DNA from: Thiotrichales bacterium 19S3-11
Lineage (GTDB): Bacteria; Pseudomonadota; Gammaproteobacteria; Francisellales; Francisellaceae
Direction of reading: 5' to 3'
Assembly (NCBI GenBank): GCA_021713295.1
Contig: JAKJJU010000010.1
Location: 1 to 64,000, forward strand
DNA: 64,000 bases
Shown here in pieces: positions 29,717-38,049 of the stretch. Made by a program: the position numbers and the translations under genes. The stretch's first letter is position 1. Each line of letters starts with the position of its first letter. Under the pieces are notes generated by a model. It ran no database searches. It was not told where the DNA came from and saw nothing but the letters and a program-made list of their open reading frames with translations.

Positions 29717-30544
29717 ATGACATCATATCAAATAACCTTACATAAAATGCAAACCGTGCTTGAAAATGAAAAGGCTCATTATTATATGAATTTAGATAAT
29801 GAGGCTGTACTATTTTGTGACTTTCTAACAAAAACCATTCGTTTTGATTATTTAAATGAAATCAACTGCCTACATTGTCATAGGAAAACCTCAAAAAGTT
29901 TTTCTCAAGGCTATTGTTTTCCTTGTTTTCGTTCTTTAGCGCAATGCGATATGTGTTTGATGAAGCCAGAATTATGCCACTATCATTTAGGGACATGTCG
30001 AGAGCCGCAATGGGGGCTAAGGCATTGTTTTCAAGATCACATTATCTATTTAGCGAATACAGGTGATGTTAAGGTAGGTATAACACGTATAACAAATACA
30101 CCGCATCGTTGGATAGATCAAGGAGCTACGGAAGTTTTGCCTATCGCTAGGGTAAAAAGTCGGCTTATTTCAGGTTTGGTTGAGGTTGAACTTAAAAAGC
30201 ATATTGCCGATAAGACTAATTGGCGTAAGATGTTAAAAGGTCAGATAGAGCATAAACCGCTGGATGTGATACGAGAAAGTATTTTTATCTCAGCAAAAAA
30301 TCAGTTAGCTAAAATTAAGTTAGACCATGGTGATGATGCACTTGAATTGTTGAACGAAAAAGCATTTAATATTCATTACCCAGTGATAGAATATCCTGAG
30401 AAAATTAAGAGCTTTAATTTGGATAAAAATCAAACATTTTCTGGTAAATTATTGGGGATAAAGGGGCAGTATTTATTATTAGATACAGGTGTTATTAACA
30501 TTAGAAAATACTCTGGTTATAAAGTTAATTTAAGTATTACTTAA
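29717..30544 (+). CDS. DUF2797 protein with Cys/His-rich zinc-finger-like N-terminus
   Basis: The 275-residue protein matches the DUF2797 pattern. A Cys/His-rich region (CLHCHRKT, GYCFPCF, CDMCLMKPELCHYH, GTCREPQWG) is followed by a GIY-YIG-like segment (YLANTGDVKVGITR, then WIDQGATEVLPI). The zinc ligands and a GIY-YIG-like core suggest nucleic-acid binding, but the family has no known function. It lies 16 nt after phaC and is probably in the same transcript; a functional link is not known. Confidence 0.85.
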   Translation: MTSYQITLHKMQTVLENEKAHYYMNLDNEAVLFCDFLTKTIRFDYLNEINCLHCHRKTSKSFSQGYCFPCFRSLAQCDMCLMKPELCHYHLGTCREPQWGLRHCFQDHIIYLANTGDVKVGITRITNTPHRWIDQGATEVLPIARVKSRLISGLVEVELKKHIADKTNWRKMLKGQIEHKPLDVIRESIFISAKNQLAKIKLDHGDDALELLNEKAFNIHYPVIEYPEKIKSFNLDKNQTFSGKLLGIKGQYLLLDTGVINIRKYSGYKVNLSIT

Positions 30545-30552
30545 GAAAAGGC

Positions 30553-30581
30553 TTTTCATTTTATTGAGTATACTTTATAAT
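30553..30581 (+). promoter_or_regulatory. Possible promoter of secreted paralog B
   Basis: A perfect TATAAT (30576-30581) lies 17 nt downstream of TTTTCA (30553-30558). It sits 97 nt before the start, in the gap after the DUF2797 gene. A G6 run follows at 30598-30603. Confidence 0.4.
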
Positions 30582-30665
30582 TAGTCGAGATAACTTCGGG
30601 GGGAGTGGTCATCACTATATTAATCAGCTTGTTGTTTGGTTTCTCTCTCTCCGGCTTATTTGATT

Positions 30666-30671
30666 GGGGGG
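30666..30671 (+). promoter_or_regulatory. G6 Shine-Dalgarno of secreted paralog B
   Basis: GGGGGG is followed by six A and then the ATG at 30678. This chooses the start over an upstream in-frame codon at 30636. A second G6 run at 30598-30603 lies in the same leader. Confidence 0.6.
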
Positions 30672-30677
30672 AAAAAA

Positions 30678-31535
30678 ATGAAAAAATCACGTTTAGGTAT
30701 AATAAGCATCTGTGGCTTATTAATTGGGCTAAGCAATTCAGCATACGCTCGCTATGACTACACATACTATGTTGAAAATAACACAGATTCATCAATGAAT
30801 GTTAATGTATCAACTGCAGATCTAAAATGTATACAGGAAGATACCATCTCTGGTTTGCCATTAACTTTGGCGGCCCATCAAACTGGTAACTTTAAATTTG
30901 AGGGTAATGATGGTGCGATAGGGCATTGTTTTCATAAAGATAAGGCATTTGTCTTAGTTGCAACGCCAACATCATCTTCAACTACAGCAAGTAGTATTAC
31001 AGTTCAGCTTAATCGGACCTATAAGCAAAACTCAGGTTACCCAATAACCTATACTTGGCAGAGTGAAGTGGTACAGGCTTCATCAACAAAATCAAATAGT
31101 TTATCTTTGACTTCTGCAACTTGTAATGGCAATGATTGTTTAAATACTTGGTATAATGTTCCAGGAGATAATACAACTCGTATTCAACTCAGTTATCACG
31201 GCGGTGATATTTCTGTATCAGATGTGAAAACAATTGGTTTAGGTGATGCTACTGTTACCAATGGCTATGGAAAAGCAGTTGGTGGTGATGGTAGCATTGA
31301 TTTAAGTGATGGCCCTTTTGTTATTCACTTTAGCAAAACACAAGCAGAATGTCGCTTTAATGATGGGTTATTAACGTGTGATAAAGGCGTTTCTTATACG
31401 TATACGGATAGTGACCAACTAGTTTTTGTATGCAGTCAAAAGTATAATGGATCAGATAAATGCCCATGGATTACGGCCGATACTGCTACTAATGTTGCAA
31501 ATAGCGTCAATGCTGCTGATATCTATACAGCGTAA
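30678..31535 (+). CDS. Secreted Cys-rich protein, paralog B
   Basis: The 285-residue protein has a signal peptide (ISICGLLIGLSNSAYA) and a mature part beginning RYDYTYYVENNTD. It shares with paralogs A and C the eight cysteines in order, the block IGLGDATVTNGYGKAV, the HFSKT segment before CRFNDGLLTCDKG, and VCSQ...CPWI near the C-terminus. The repeated 'N-N-T' start of the mature chain and high Thr/Ser/Asn content fit an exported beta-sandwich. Function is unknown. It is 219 nt upstream of paralog C in tandem, so the pair probably arose by local duplication, with paralog A moved elsewhere. Confidence 0.75.
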   Translation: MKKSRLGIISICGLLIGLSNSAYARYDYTYYVENNTDSSMNVNVSTADLKCIQEDTISGLPLTLAAHQTGNFKFEGNDGAIGHCFHKDKAFVLVATPTSSSTTASSITVQLNRTYKQNSGYPITYTWQSEVVQASSTKSNSLSLTSATCNGNDCLNTWYNVPGDNTTRIQLSYHGGDISVSDVKTIGLGDATVTNGYGKAVGGDGSIDLSDGPFVIHFSKTQAECRFNDGLLTCDKGVSYTYTDSDQLVFVCSQKYNGSDKCPWITADTATNVANSVNAADIYTA

Positions 31536-31741
31536 TTTATATCTTATACTTATCTCATAAAAATTCAAATAATCATTCTACAAATTAGAAGAAATTCTTT
31601 TGATATTTGTAATATTTCCTTTGTTTTCGTTGTTTCTATTTAGCAATAAATCATAGATAATGAATTTATTGTTGAAAAATTTAGAATGATTGCTTCACTT
31701 TTGTGAAGAATTTAGTTTAATAAAAATAAATAAGAGATTTT

Positions 31742-31747
31742 GGGGGG
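31742..31747 (+). promoter_or_regulatory. G6 Shine-Dalgarno of secreted paralog C
   Basis: TTTTGGGGGGTAAGTTC precedes the ATG at 31755 with a 7-nt spacer. The same G6 element is found before paralogs A and B. A small hairpin CTTCAC-TTTT-GTGAAG (31693-31708) lies just upstream. Confidence 0.6.
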
Positions 31748-31754
31748 TAAGTTC

Positions 31755-32663
31755 ATGAAACTTTATCATTATGCGTTGACAGCTTTGGGTTTGGCGACTG
31801 CGAGCTTGTTTTGTTTTCAAGCTGCACAGGCTTCAGGGACTTATAAGGTGACAGTACTCAATCAATCAAGCTATCCAATTACAGTTGATCCTGATAGTAG
31901 TTCAAACAAGTGTATCAGTAGTTATAGTGTTACAAGTCCTGCGAATGGTAGCTTTCCTCAAACGATTCAATCAGAAGCAATGATGACTTTTGAATATACT
32001 GATAAAAATACATGGAATGGCTCATGTTCAGGTGTTGCAAAGAAATTGTATCTTAATATGCAATCGAATACATCAACACAAGTGTCGGCGCAAGTTTATA
32101 TATATCATGGCAATGAGGGCAGTACAACAAACGGTGATTGGTATACACAAATTTCAACTCAGAATGCCACAAAAGCTACTACTACAGTTGCTGGTTTAGA
32201 TTTGAAAAGCGCAACTTGTGGGCCTAATAACGCTAATTGTTTGGATACAAAGTACTATTCTAATGGCAATTTCGATATGATGCTATCAGTTGGTGCCTTT
32301 GTTAATAAAGTTAAGGCGGTAGCTATTGGGCTTGGCAGTATTACATTAACGACTAGTTATGGGCAGCCTGTTAGTGATTCGTCTGACTCTGGTAGTTCTG
32401 TATATTCTTTTAAATTAAACGATGCTATTAGCAACTATTATTTATTTCATTTCAGCTCAACAACTCAGTCTTGTGGGTTTATTAATGATGCATTATCCTG
32501 TGATCCTGGCATTACTTACTATTATGATAGTTCTAAGAATTACTATGTTTTTATGTGTCAGCAATCAAAGACTGGCCAGCCGCAGTGCCCATGGCTAACA
32601 AAAGGCTCTACAGGTGTTAGTAGGAGTAATAATTTAAATTCAATGAATATCTATAGTAGTTAG
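31755..32663 (+). CDS. Secreted Cys-rich protein, paralog C
   Basis: The 302-residue protein has a clear signal peptide ending LFCFQAAQA and a mature start SGTYKVTVLNQSSYPI. It keeps all eight family cysteines (for example ATCGPNNANC, SCGFINDALSCDPG, VFMCQQ and PQCPWL), the block IGLGSITLTTSYGQPV, and ends NSMNIYSS like the NIFS end of paralog A. The function is unknown. Its stop codon (32661-32663) lies inside the first unit of the 132-bp tandem repeat. Confidence 0.75.
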   Translation: MKLYHYALTALGLATASLFCFQAAQASGTYKVTVLNQSSYPITVDPDSSSNKCISSYSVTSPANGSFPQTIQSEAMMTFEYTDKNTWNGSCSGVAKKLYLNMQSNTSTQVSAQVYIYHGNEGSTTNGDWYTQISTQNATKATTTVAGLDLKSATCGPNNANCLDTKYYSNGNFDMMLSVGAFVNKVKAVAIGLGSITLTTSYGQPVSDSSDSGSSVYSFKLNDAISNYYLFHFSSTTQSCGFINDALSCDPGITYYYDSSKNYYVFMCQQSKTGQPQCPWLTKGSTGVSRSNNLNSMNIYSS

Positions 32664-32675
32664 TTGGCAAAGTTC

Positions 32676-32709
32676 GTATTAGCCTTTAACCCTCAATAAA
32701 GGCTAATAC
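32676..32709. terminator. Hairpin 1 of the tandem repeat
   Basis: A perfect 13-bp stem GTATTAGCCTTTA/TAAAGGCTAATAC with an 8-nt loop follows the paralog C stop by 12 nt. There is no U-tract on either strand, so termination or mRNA protection are both possible. Confidence 0.6.
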
Positions 32710-32807
32710 AACCCAAAAGATTAGAAACCATTAAAATGCACGATGTAAGTTGCAAGGGTTAAGATCTAAAAATTTGGGAAAATTATAAACGTTAGTTGGC
32801 AAAGTTC

Positions 32808-32841
32808 GTATTAGCCTTTAACCCTCAATAAAGGCTAATAC
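32808..32841. terminator. Hairpin 2 of the tandem repeat
   Basis: This is an identical copy of the 34-nt hairpin, 132 bp downstream of hairpin 1. Confidence 0.55.
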
Positions 32842-32939
32842 AACCCAAAAGATCAGAAACCATTAGAATGCACGATGTAAGTTGCAAGGGTTAAGATCTA
32901 AAAATTTGGGAAAGTTATAAACGTTAGTTGGCAAAGTTC

Positions 32940-32973
32940 GTATTAGCCTTTAACCCTCAATAAAGGCTAATAC
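32940..32973. terminator. Hairpin 3, spanning the DUF2065 stop codon
   Basis: This third copy of the 34-nt hairpin contains the last codons (VLAFIEG) and the TAA of the minus-strand DUF2065 gene, so coding sequence and hairpin are the same bases. Confidence 0.6.
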
Positions 32974-33147
32974 AACCAACAAACCAATTATCATCATAAC
33001 AATTGCTATAATGCGCAATATCTGAGGTTTAAGTTTAATAATTTCTTTTAAAAAATTCTGATATTTTTCAGGTGCTAATGCAGGGTATAATCCCTCAATA
33101 ATAAGCACAATGCCTATGGCAATAAAAAATACTTTAAGGCTCATCAT
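32950..33147 (-). CDS. DUF2065 small inner-membrane protein (YjeT-like)
   Basis: The 65-residue protein has two hydrophobic helices: an N-terminal one with VLIIEGLYPALAP, the DUF2065 signature, and a C-terminal one (IIAIVMMIIGLLVVLAF). In many proteobacteria the gene sits by hflC or purA; here it stands alone between the repeat array and the beta-solenoid protein gene. The function is unknown. The last seven codons and the stop form one arm and the loop of hairpin 3. The start may be the first or second of two adjacent ATGs. Confidence 0.85.
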   Translation of the reverse strand: MMSLKVFFIAIGIVLIIEGLYPALAPEKYQNFLKEIIKLKPQILRIIAIVMMIIGLLVVLAFIEG

Positions 33148-33162
33148 AAAGCTTATACTTGA

Positions 33163-33795
33163 TTATGAACTATGTTGAATTTTACTACCATTTTTAACAT
33201 TGCCAGTTTTAGATTGATTATCTTTTGTTAGTACGCTACCACTGACTTTTTTGAAAATGACTTCTCCGGTAATAACACTTTTATCTGATAAGGTAACCAT
33301 TGGAGGTTGATCTGAAGAAACAATAAGATCACCACGGATAGTTGATTCTTCAAGTTTAATGATGTTAGTTGAAGCAGTTACGGTGTTATTAAATGTTGTT
33401 TCATCCGCATCAATTAGGCCAGCAATTGTTGTTTTACCAGAGATGGTACTTTCATCAATTTTTAAGGGACCGTGTATCGTTAAGGTAGCTAACGTTGAAT
33501 CATCTGCTTTTAGAGGGCCATTCACTGTTGTTATGCCTTTAACAGCTGTTTTATCAAGTGAAACTTGACCATGAACCGTTAGGTTTCCATCGATAGTAAC
33601 CTCATCAATTTCGGCTGGGCCGTTAATTGTTACATCGCCTGTAATGGTTGATTGCTTTAAGGTTGCAGGGCCGTTACAGGTTACACTTTCTTGCGTTTGA
33701 TTTTTAATGCTACAAGGGCCAGAAAAGGTACTTGCATAAGTTGTAACTGGTAGGATAATCATTGATCCAAGGATTAGCTGAGTTAATTTATTCAT
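33163..33795 (-). CDS. Exported 17-residue-repeat beta-solenoid protein (bactofilin-like)
   Basis: The 210-residue protein has a signal peptide ending VTTYAS and then CSIKNQTQ. It is followed by about seven tandem units of 17 residues, such as NGPAEIDEVTIDGNLTV and HGPLKIDESTISGKTTI. Each unit has the pattern (N/H)GP...D(E/D)(S/T)T(I/V).G..T(I/V), which fits a right-handed beta-helix. Bactofilins and DUF583 polymer-forming proteins look similar but are cytoplasmic, whereas this one is exported. The start at 33795 (MNKLTQ) gives a proper signal peptide; the longer frame begins 11 residues earlier. Function is unknown. Confidence 0.7.
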   Translation of the reverse strand: MNKLTQLILGSMIILPVTTYASTFSGPCSIKNQTQESVTCNGPATLKQSTITGDVTINGPAEIDEVTIDGNLTVHGQVSLDKTAVKGITTVNGPLKADDSTLATLTIHGPLKIDESTISGKTTIAGLIDADETTFNNTVTASTNIIKLEESTIRGDLIVSSDQPPMVTLSDKSVITGEVIFKKVSGSVLTKDNQSKTGNVKNGSKIQHSS

Positions 33796-33870
33796 AGCAG
33801 ATTTCAACCTTATATAGTTTATTAACATAGACTTAATTCATCATGCTAAAAATAAGATTTAAATGCAAGC

Positions 33871-34545
33871 TTAACCCAAATGAGGCAGGCCAAATAGTGA
33901 GAAAATCATGACATTAAACAAGGAAATGAACGGCCCCATGATATACCACAGAATTGGTTTGCCACCAATCGGGATGATAATTAAAGCTAAAAGAATAAAA
34001 AAGCCATAGCGCTCTAAGCGATTATACTTAATTGCACTGTGTAGGGGTAAAAAAGCACTAACGATACGACTACCATCTAATGGTGGGATAGGGATTAAAT
34101 TTAAAATCATTAATACTAAGTTGATTTGTACGCCAATATAACCCATGTACGTAAATATTTCAGATGCTTCTGGCATACGCGCTACTAGAGAAAATGCAAC
34201 TCTGGCAACTAAGGCCCAAAAAAGTGCCATGATAAAATTAGCAATAGGGCCAGCTAATGCAACAATTGCGCTATCAAATCTTGGTTTTTTTAAGTGACCC
34301 TCATTAACAGGGACAGGTTTTGCCCAGCCAAATAAAAAACCACCCATCAAAAATAAAACAGCTGGTACAATAATTGTGCCAATTAAGTCAATATGCTTAA
34401 TAGGGTTAAGGCTTAATCTACCCATCATATACGCAGTATTATCGCCCCGTAATTTAGCAACAAAGCCATGGGCTACTTCATGAAACGTAATTGCAAACAA
34501 TATCGGGATTGCAGCTAGAAGTAAAAATTGAATTTGCGTCATCAT
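33871..34545 (-). CDS. Site-2 protease family (M50) membrane metalloprotease
   Basis: The 224-residue protein has about five membrane segments with zinc ligands in ITFHEVAHGFVAKLRGD near the N-terminus and the third ligand in LIPIPPLDGSRIVSAF. This is the compact M50B/SpoIVFB-like type without a PDZ domain, found widely in bacteria and often encoded near translation genes. Its substrate is unknown. It is divergent from prlC. Confidence 0.92.
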   Translation of the reverse strand: MMTQIQFLLLAAIPILFAITFHEVAHGFVAKLRGDNTAYMMGRLSLNPIKHIDLIGTIIVPAVLFLMGGFLFGWAKPVPVNEGHLKKPRFDSAIVALAGPIANFIMALFWALVARVAFSLVARMPEASEIFTYMGYIGVQINLVLMILNLIPIPPLDGSRIVSAFLPLHSAIKYNRLERYGFFILLALIIIPIGGKPILWYIMGPFISLFNVMIFSLFGLPHLG

Positions 34546-34644
34546 ATACCTTAAAATTAAGCTAAATTGTACTTTTATCTTACATGATAATTATATACAC
34601 TCAATGAATATGTAGTTAAAAAGATTGCCAATGGAATTAAAACA

Positions 34645-36720
34645 ATGACAACACTAGAAATGACACAAAGTATAAAAAACCCACTAATAGAATTACCAGA
34701 GTATTCAAAAATTGATATTCAGCACTTTGAGTCTCAGCTTGATAACCAACTAGAGCATTGTCGTGATTTAAGAAAAAAATTATTAGCAGAAAACACAGAT
34801 TATAGCTGGACTAATTTAATCGACCCTCTAGACGCTTGTGAAGACCAATTAAATAAGTTATTTGCACCAATCTCACAACTAAATGCTGTACTAAGTGATG
34901 ATACTATAAGAGAGGTTTATGATCGCTGTATTGTTAAGCTATCGGAGTATTCAACAGAGGTTTCTCAAGATGAGCTGCTATATCAAGCCTATGTGCAAAT
35001 AAGTCAATCTGACGCTTATCAAGACGATTATGACTTCGCTAAAAAACGTATTATTGATGAAGCATTGAAGCATTTTAAATTATCCGGTGTTCATTTAGCT
35101 AAAGCAGAAAAGGAACGTTTTAAAGCAATATCTGAACGCTTAACTGTGCTATCTACAACCTTTTCAAATAATGTCTTAGATGCAACTAAAGCTTGGTATT
35201 ATCATACAGAAGATGAAAATGATCTCTCTGGTCTAGCTAGTCATGTTATTGAAGCTGCTAGATTAAAGGCAGAATCTCAAGCTAAAAAGGGATATAGTTT
35301 AGGTTTGGATGCACCAACCTATATTAGTGTTATGACAACAGCAGATAATCGAGCTTTACGAGAGGCAATGTATTATGAATATGCAACAAGAGCATCAGAT
35401 TGCGGTAGTAATGCTAGTCGCTGGGATAATACGCAAATTATTAATGAGACGTTAGCATTACGCCAAGAAATGGCTGAAATATTGGGTTATGATAACTATG
35501 CTGAAGTGTCAATTGCACCAAAAATGGTTGAAACAACAACACAGGTAATTTCTTTTTTAGAAGACTTAGTAACGCGAGCTAAGCCACAGGCAGAGAAAGA
35601 GTATCAAGAATTATGTCAGTTTGCTAAAAATCGAGGTATTGATGATTTCAAAGCATGGGATTTAAATTATTATTCTGAGAAACTAAAAAAAGAGAAATTT
35701 TCTTTTACGCAGGAAGAACTACGCCCTTATTTTCCCGTCGGACATGTTTTAAGCGGCTTATTTAGTATTTTAAATGAAATTTATGGAATTAATGTTGAGA
35801 GAATAGATCAGTTTGATCGTTATCATGAATCGATTGAGCTTTACCGTTTTACGGATTTAGATGGTCAGCTACGTGGATTGATCTATGTGGATTTATATGC
35901 AAGAGAAGTCAAGCGTGGTGGCGCCTGGATGGATGATCTAACGGCACGATATTTAAGAGATAATGGTGATTTGCAAATTCCAATTGCTTATATTGCATGT
36001 AATTTTGCGCCTCAAGTTAATAATGAAACACCAGCGCTATTAACTCATAGTGATGTAGTAACATTATTTCATGAGTTTGGTCATGCATTGCATCATATAT
36101 TAACACAAGTAAATTATTTGCCAGTTTCAGGAATTAATGGTGTTGAGTGGGATGCCGTTGAGTTACCTAGTCAATTTATGGAAAATTATACGTGGCATAA
36201 AGAGTCTCTTAAACGGTTAACTAAGCACTATCAAACGGGCGAGTCTTTGCCAGAAATATTATTTGATAAGCTTGTAGCTTCGCGCTACTTTCATTCAGCA
36301 ATGCATATGCTTCGACAGTTAGAGTTTGCTATTTTTGATTTTAGATTGCATTTGGAGTATAAAAAGCATCAGGTGGATGAAAATTATGTATTGGATTTAC
36401 TAAAGGAAGTTAGAAATCAAGTTGCTGTTGTAATCCCACCAGAGTACCACCGCTTTACACATAGCTTTTCTCATATTTTTGCAGGCGGCTATGCTGCTGG
36501 GTATTTTAGTTATAAATGGGCTGAAGTGTTATCTAGTGATGCCTTTGGTTTATTTGAAGAAAGTGGTAATGTCTTTAATCGTGAGGTCGGCCTACACTTT
36601 TTAAAATCAATTCTTGAAAAAGGTGGCTCACAGCCAGCACTTGATTTATTTATTAGTTACCGTGGGCGTAAACCAGATATTCAAGCGCTTTTACGCCATA
36701 GCGGTATTGGAAGTCCATAA
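34645..36720 (+). CDS. prlC: Oligopeptidase A (M3 zinc metallopeptidase)
   Basis: This cytoplasmic peptidase breaks down short peptides, including cleaved signal peptides. The 691-residue protein has the zinc motif LFHEFGHALHHIL, with the third ligand in NGVEWDAVELPSQFMEN, and the substrate-binding FAGGYAAGYFSYKWAEV near the C-terminus. The length matches OpdA/PrlC. yraN follows after 3 nt. Confidence 0.97.
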   Translation: MTTLEMTQSIKNPLIELPEYSKIDIQHFESQLDNQLEHCRDLRKKLLAENTDYSWTNLIDPLDACEDQLNKLFAPISQLNAVLSDDTIREVYDRCIVKLSEYSTEVSQDELLYQAYVQISQSDAYQDDYDFAKKRIIDEALKHFKLSGVHLAKAEKERFKAISERLTVLSTTFSNNVLDATKAWYYHTEDENDLSGLASHVIEAARLKAESQAKKGYSLGLDAPTYISVMTTADNRALREAMYYEYATRASDCGSNASRWDNTQIINETLALRQEMAEILGYDNYAEVSIAPKMVETTTQVISFLEDLVTRAKPQAEKEYQELCQFAKNRGIDDFKAWDLNYYSEKLKKEKFSFTQEELRPYFPVGHVLSGLFSILNEIYGINVERIDQFDRYHESIELYRFTDLDGQLRGLIYVDLYAREVKRGGAWMDDLTARYLRDNGDLQIPIAYIACNFAPQVNNETPALLTHSDVVTLFHEFGHALHHILTQVNYLPVSGINGVEWDAVELPSQFMENYTWHKESLKRLTKHYQTGESLPEILFDKLVASRYFHSAMHMLRQLEFAIFDFRLHLEYKKHQVDENYVLDLLKEVRNQVAVVIPPEYHRFTHSFSHIFAGGYAAGYFSYKWAEVLSSDAFGLFEESGNVFNREVGLHFLKSILEKGGSQPALDLFISYRGRKPDIQALLRHSGIGSP

Positions 36721-36723
36721 AGG

Positions 36724-37068
36724 ATGAGTTTCCAAGCAGGAAAACGCTACGAATTAAAAGCAAAAAAACTGCTTCAACAGAATCAATATCATATTGTTAA
36801 AGAAAACTTTCACTCTCGGATGGGGGAAATTGATTTAATTGCATTAAATAACAATATATTGGTATTTGTGGAGGTGAAATATCGTCACAATCAAGATTTT
36901 GGGCATGTATTAGAGACGGTCACTTTAACAAAACAAAAAAAATTAATTAAAACGGCACAGTTTTTTCTTATTCGATTTCCTAAGTTTAGTCAGTATCAAT
37001 TGCGCTTTGATGTGATTGCATTCGAAAAAGATAACTATTATTGGATAGAAGATGCATTTGCTTTTTAA
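36724..37068 (+). CDS. yraN: YraN family putative endonuclease (UPF0102)
   Basis: The 114-residue protein has the restriction-endonuclease-like core of the family: GEIDLIALNNNILVFVEVKYR, with the Asp and Glu-x-Lys expected for an active site, after an N-terminal basic region GKRYELKAKKLL. It starts 3 nt after prlC with AAAGGATG as ribosome site and ends 2 nt before the convergent ruvX stop. The function in vivo is not settled. Confidence 0.93.
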   Translation: MSFQAGKRYELKAKKLLQQNQYHIVKENFHSRMGEIDLIALNNNILVFVEVKYRHNQDFGHVLETVTLTKQKKLIKTAQFFLIRFPKFSQYQLRFDVIAFEKDNYYWIEDAFAF

Positions 37069-37070
37069 AG

Positions 37071-37493
37071 TTAGCTGAAATTTGTCATCCAAGTTTCAAG
37101 AATGACACAGGCTGCAAGTGCATCAACTTTTAGATGATTTATTTTTTTACCCTTGACTTCTTCTAATTTCCAACGTGCCTCACGTGTTGAATAGGCTTCT
37201 TCAACTAAATGGACAGGTTTATTAAATCGTTGCGCTAACTCTTCTGAAAATAGGCGAGCAAGTTTTGTAATTTCAGTTTCTTCACCATACGTATCAATGG
37301 GTAGTCCAACAATAATATCAGTTGGGCGCCATTGATGAATTAGTTTGGAAATTTCATGCCAATTAGGCACTTGATCCGGACACTGTACTGTACTTAATGG
37401 TGTTGCTGTTTTAGTGATTAGCTGTCCTGAAGCAACTCCGATACGCTTTAAACCAAAGTCAAATCCTAATAGTCTTTTATTAATCATGTCCAC
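37071..37493 (-). CDS. ruvX: Holliday junction resolvase-like / pre-16S rRNA nuclease YqgF
   Basis: The 140-residue protein has an RNase H-like fold, seen in LGFDFGLKRIGVASG (first Asp), IIVGLPIDTYGEE and LVEEAYSTREARW, ending with KVDALAACVILETW, which holds the last catalytic Asp. YqgF trims the 5' end of 16S rRNA in E. coli. The start overlaps the end of yqgE by 14 nt, the usual yqgE-yqgF arrangement. Confidence 0.96.
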   Translation of the reverse strand: MDMINKRLLGFDFGLKRIGVASGQLITKTATPLSTVQCPDQVPNWHEISKLIHQWRPTDIIVGLPIDTYGEETEITKLARLFSEELAQRFNKPVHLVEEAYSTREARWKLEEVKGKKINHLKVDALAACVILETWMTNFS

Positions 37494-38049
37494 TTATGCC
37501 AGAGAGTTGATGAATATCCCTAATACCTATACTTTCTAAGGCAATTTGCCAGCGCAATTCTAATGGTACATCAAAGACAATGTCTTCAGAAAATGGTGCA
37601 ACTAACCATGAATTTGCCATAATCTCTTCTTCTAACTGTCCAGGGCCCCAGCCAGAGTAACCGAGAGTAATTAACACTTTCTCTGGAGAGTTTTCTTTAC
37701 CTAAGTTTTCTAAAATATCACGGGATGTTGTTAGAAATAGATTATCGTTGAGTTGTTTGATTGCGTCAAATTTTATTTCACTTTTTGTATGTAATATATA
37801 GCCATGTTCTTGTTGTACAGGGCCGCCTAGTAATAATTTTTGGTTTAAAAGTGAATTTGGAGAAGGCTCTTTTGAAGCAATATTCATTTGAGAAAATAAA
37901 TCAGATAGATTAGGTGATAGGGGAATATTAATAATAAATCCCATTGCACCATCCTCGTTATGATGCATTAAATAGACAACAGAGGTTTCAAATGGAAGGC
38001 CCTTTAAGTCAGGCATAGCAATTAGGAGTTTATTAGTATATGTAATCAT
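37480..38049 (-). CDS. yqgE: YqgE/AlgH family protein (UPF0301)
   Basis: The 189-residue protein shows the family motifs KLLIAMPDLKG, SVVYLMHHNEDGAMGFIIN, LLGGPVQQEHGYILH and LGYSGWGPGQLEEE. The role is not well defined; AlgH was linked to alginate regulation in Pseudomonas. The ATG at 38049 (MITYTNKL) matches the usual start of the family; a longer frame begins at 38097 with an unlikely extension. It overlaps ruvX by 14 nt. Confidence 0.94.
   Translation of the reverse strand: MITYTNKLLIAMPDLKGLPFETSVVYLMHHNEDGAMGFIINIPLSPNLSDLFSQMNIASKEPSPNSLLNQKLLLGGPVQQEHGYILHTKSEIKFDAIKQLNDNLFLTTSRDILENLGKENSPEKVLITLGYSGWGPGQLEEEIMANSWLVAPFSEDIVFDVPLELRWQIALESIGIRDIHQLSGISGHD

Larger units (their letters stand above)
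32659..32977. repeat. 132-bp direct tandem repeat, 2.4 copies
   Basis: Unit 1 is 32659-32790, unit 2 is 32791-32922, and the partial unit 3 is 32923-32977. Units 1 and 2 differ at three positions that I can see. Each unit begins GTTAGTTGGCAAAGTTCG and contains a 34-nt perfect hairpin. The array starts at the end of paralog C and ends inside the 3' coding end of the DUF2065 gene, so it links two convergent genes. Confidence 0.93.

Noticed and set aside
30556-30795. Minus-strand 79-codon ORF before paralog B
   Set aside because: It overlaps the promoter, ribosome site and signal peptide of paralog B and shows no protein-like features.
32659-32977. CRISPR array
   Set aside because: The repeat is 132 bp with no unique spacers, and no cas genes are near.
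33359-33568. Plus-strand ORF inside the beta-solenoid gene
   Set aside because: It is the antisense shadow of a repetitive coding region.
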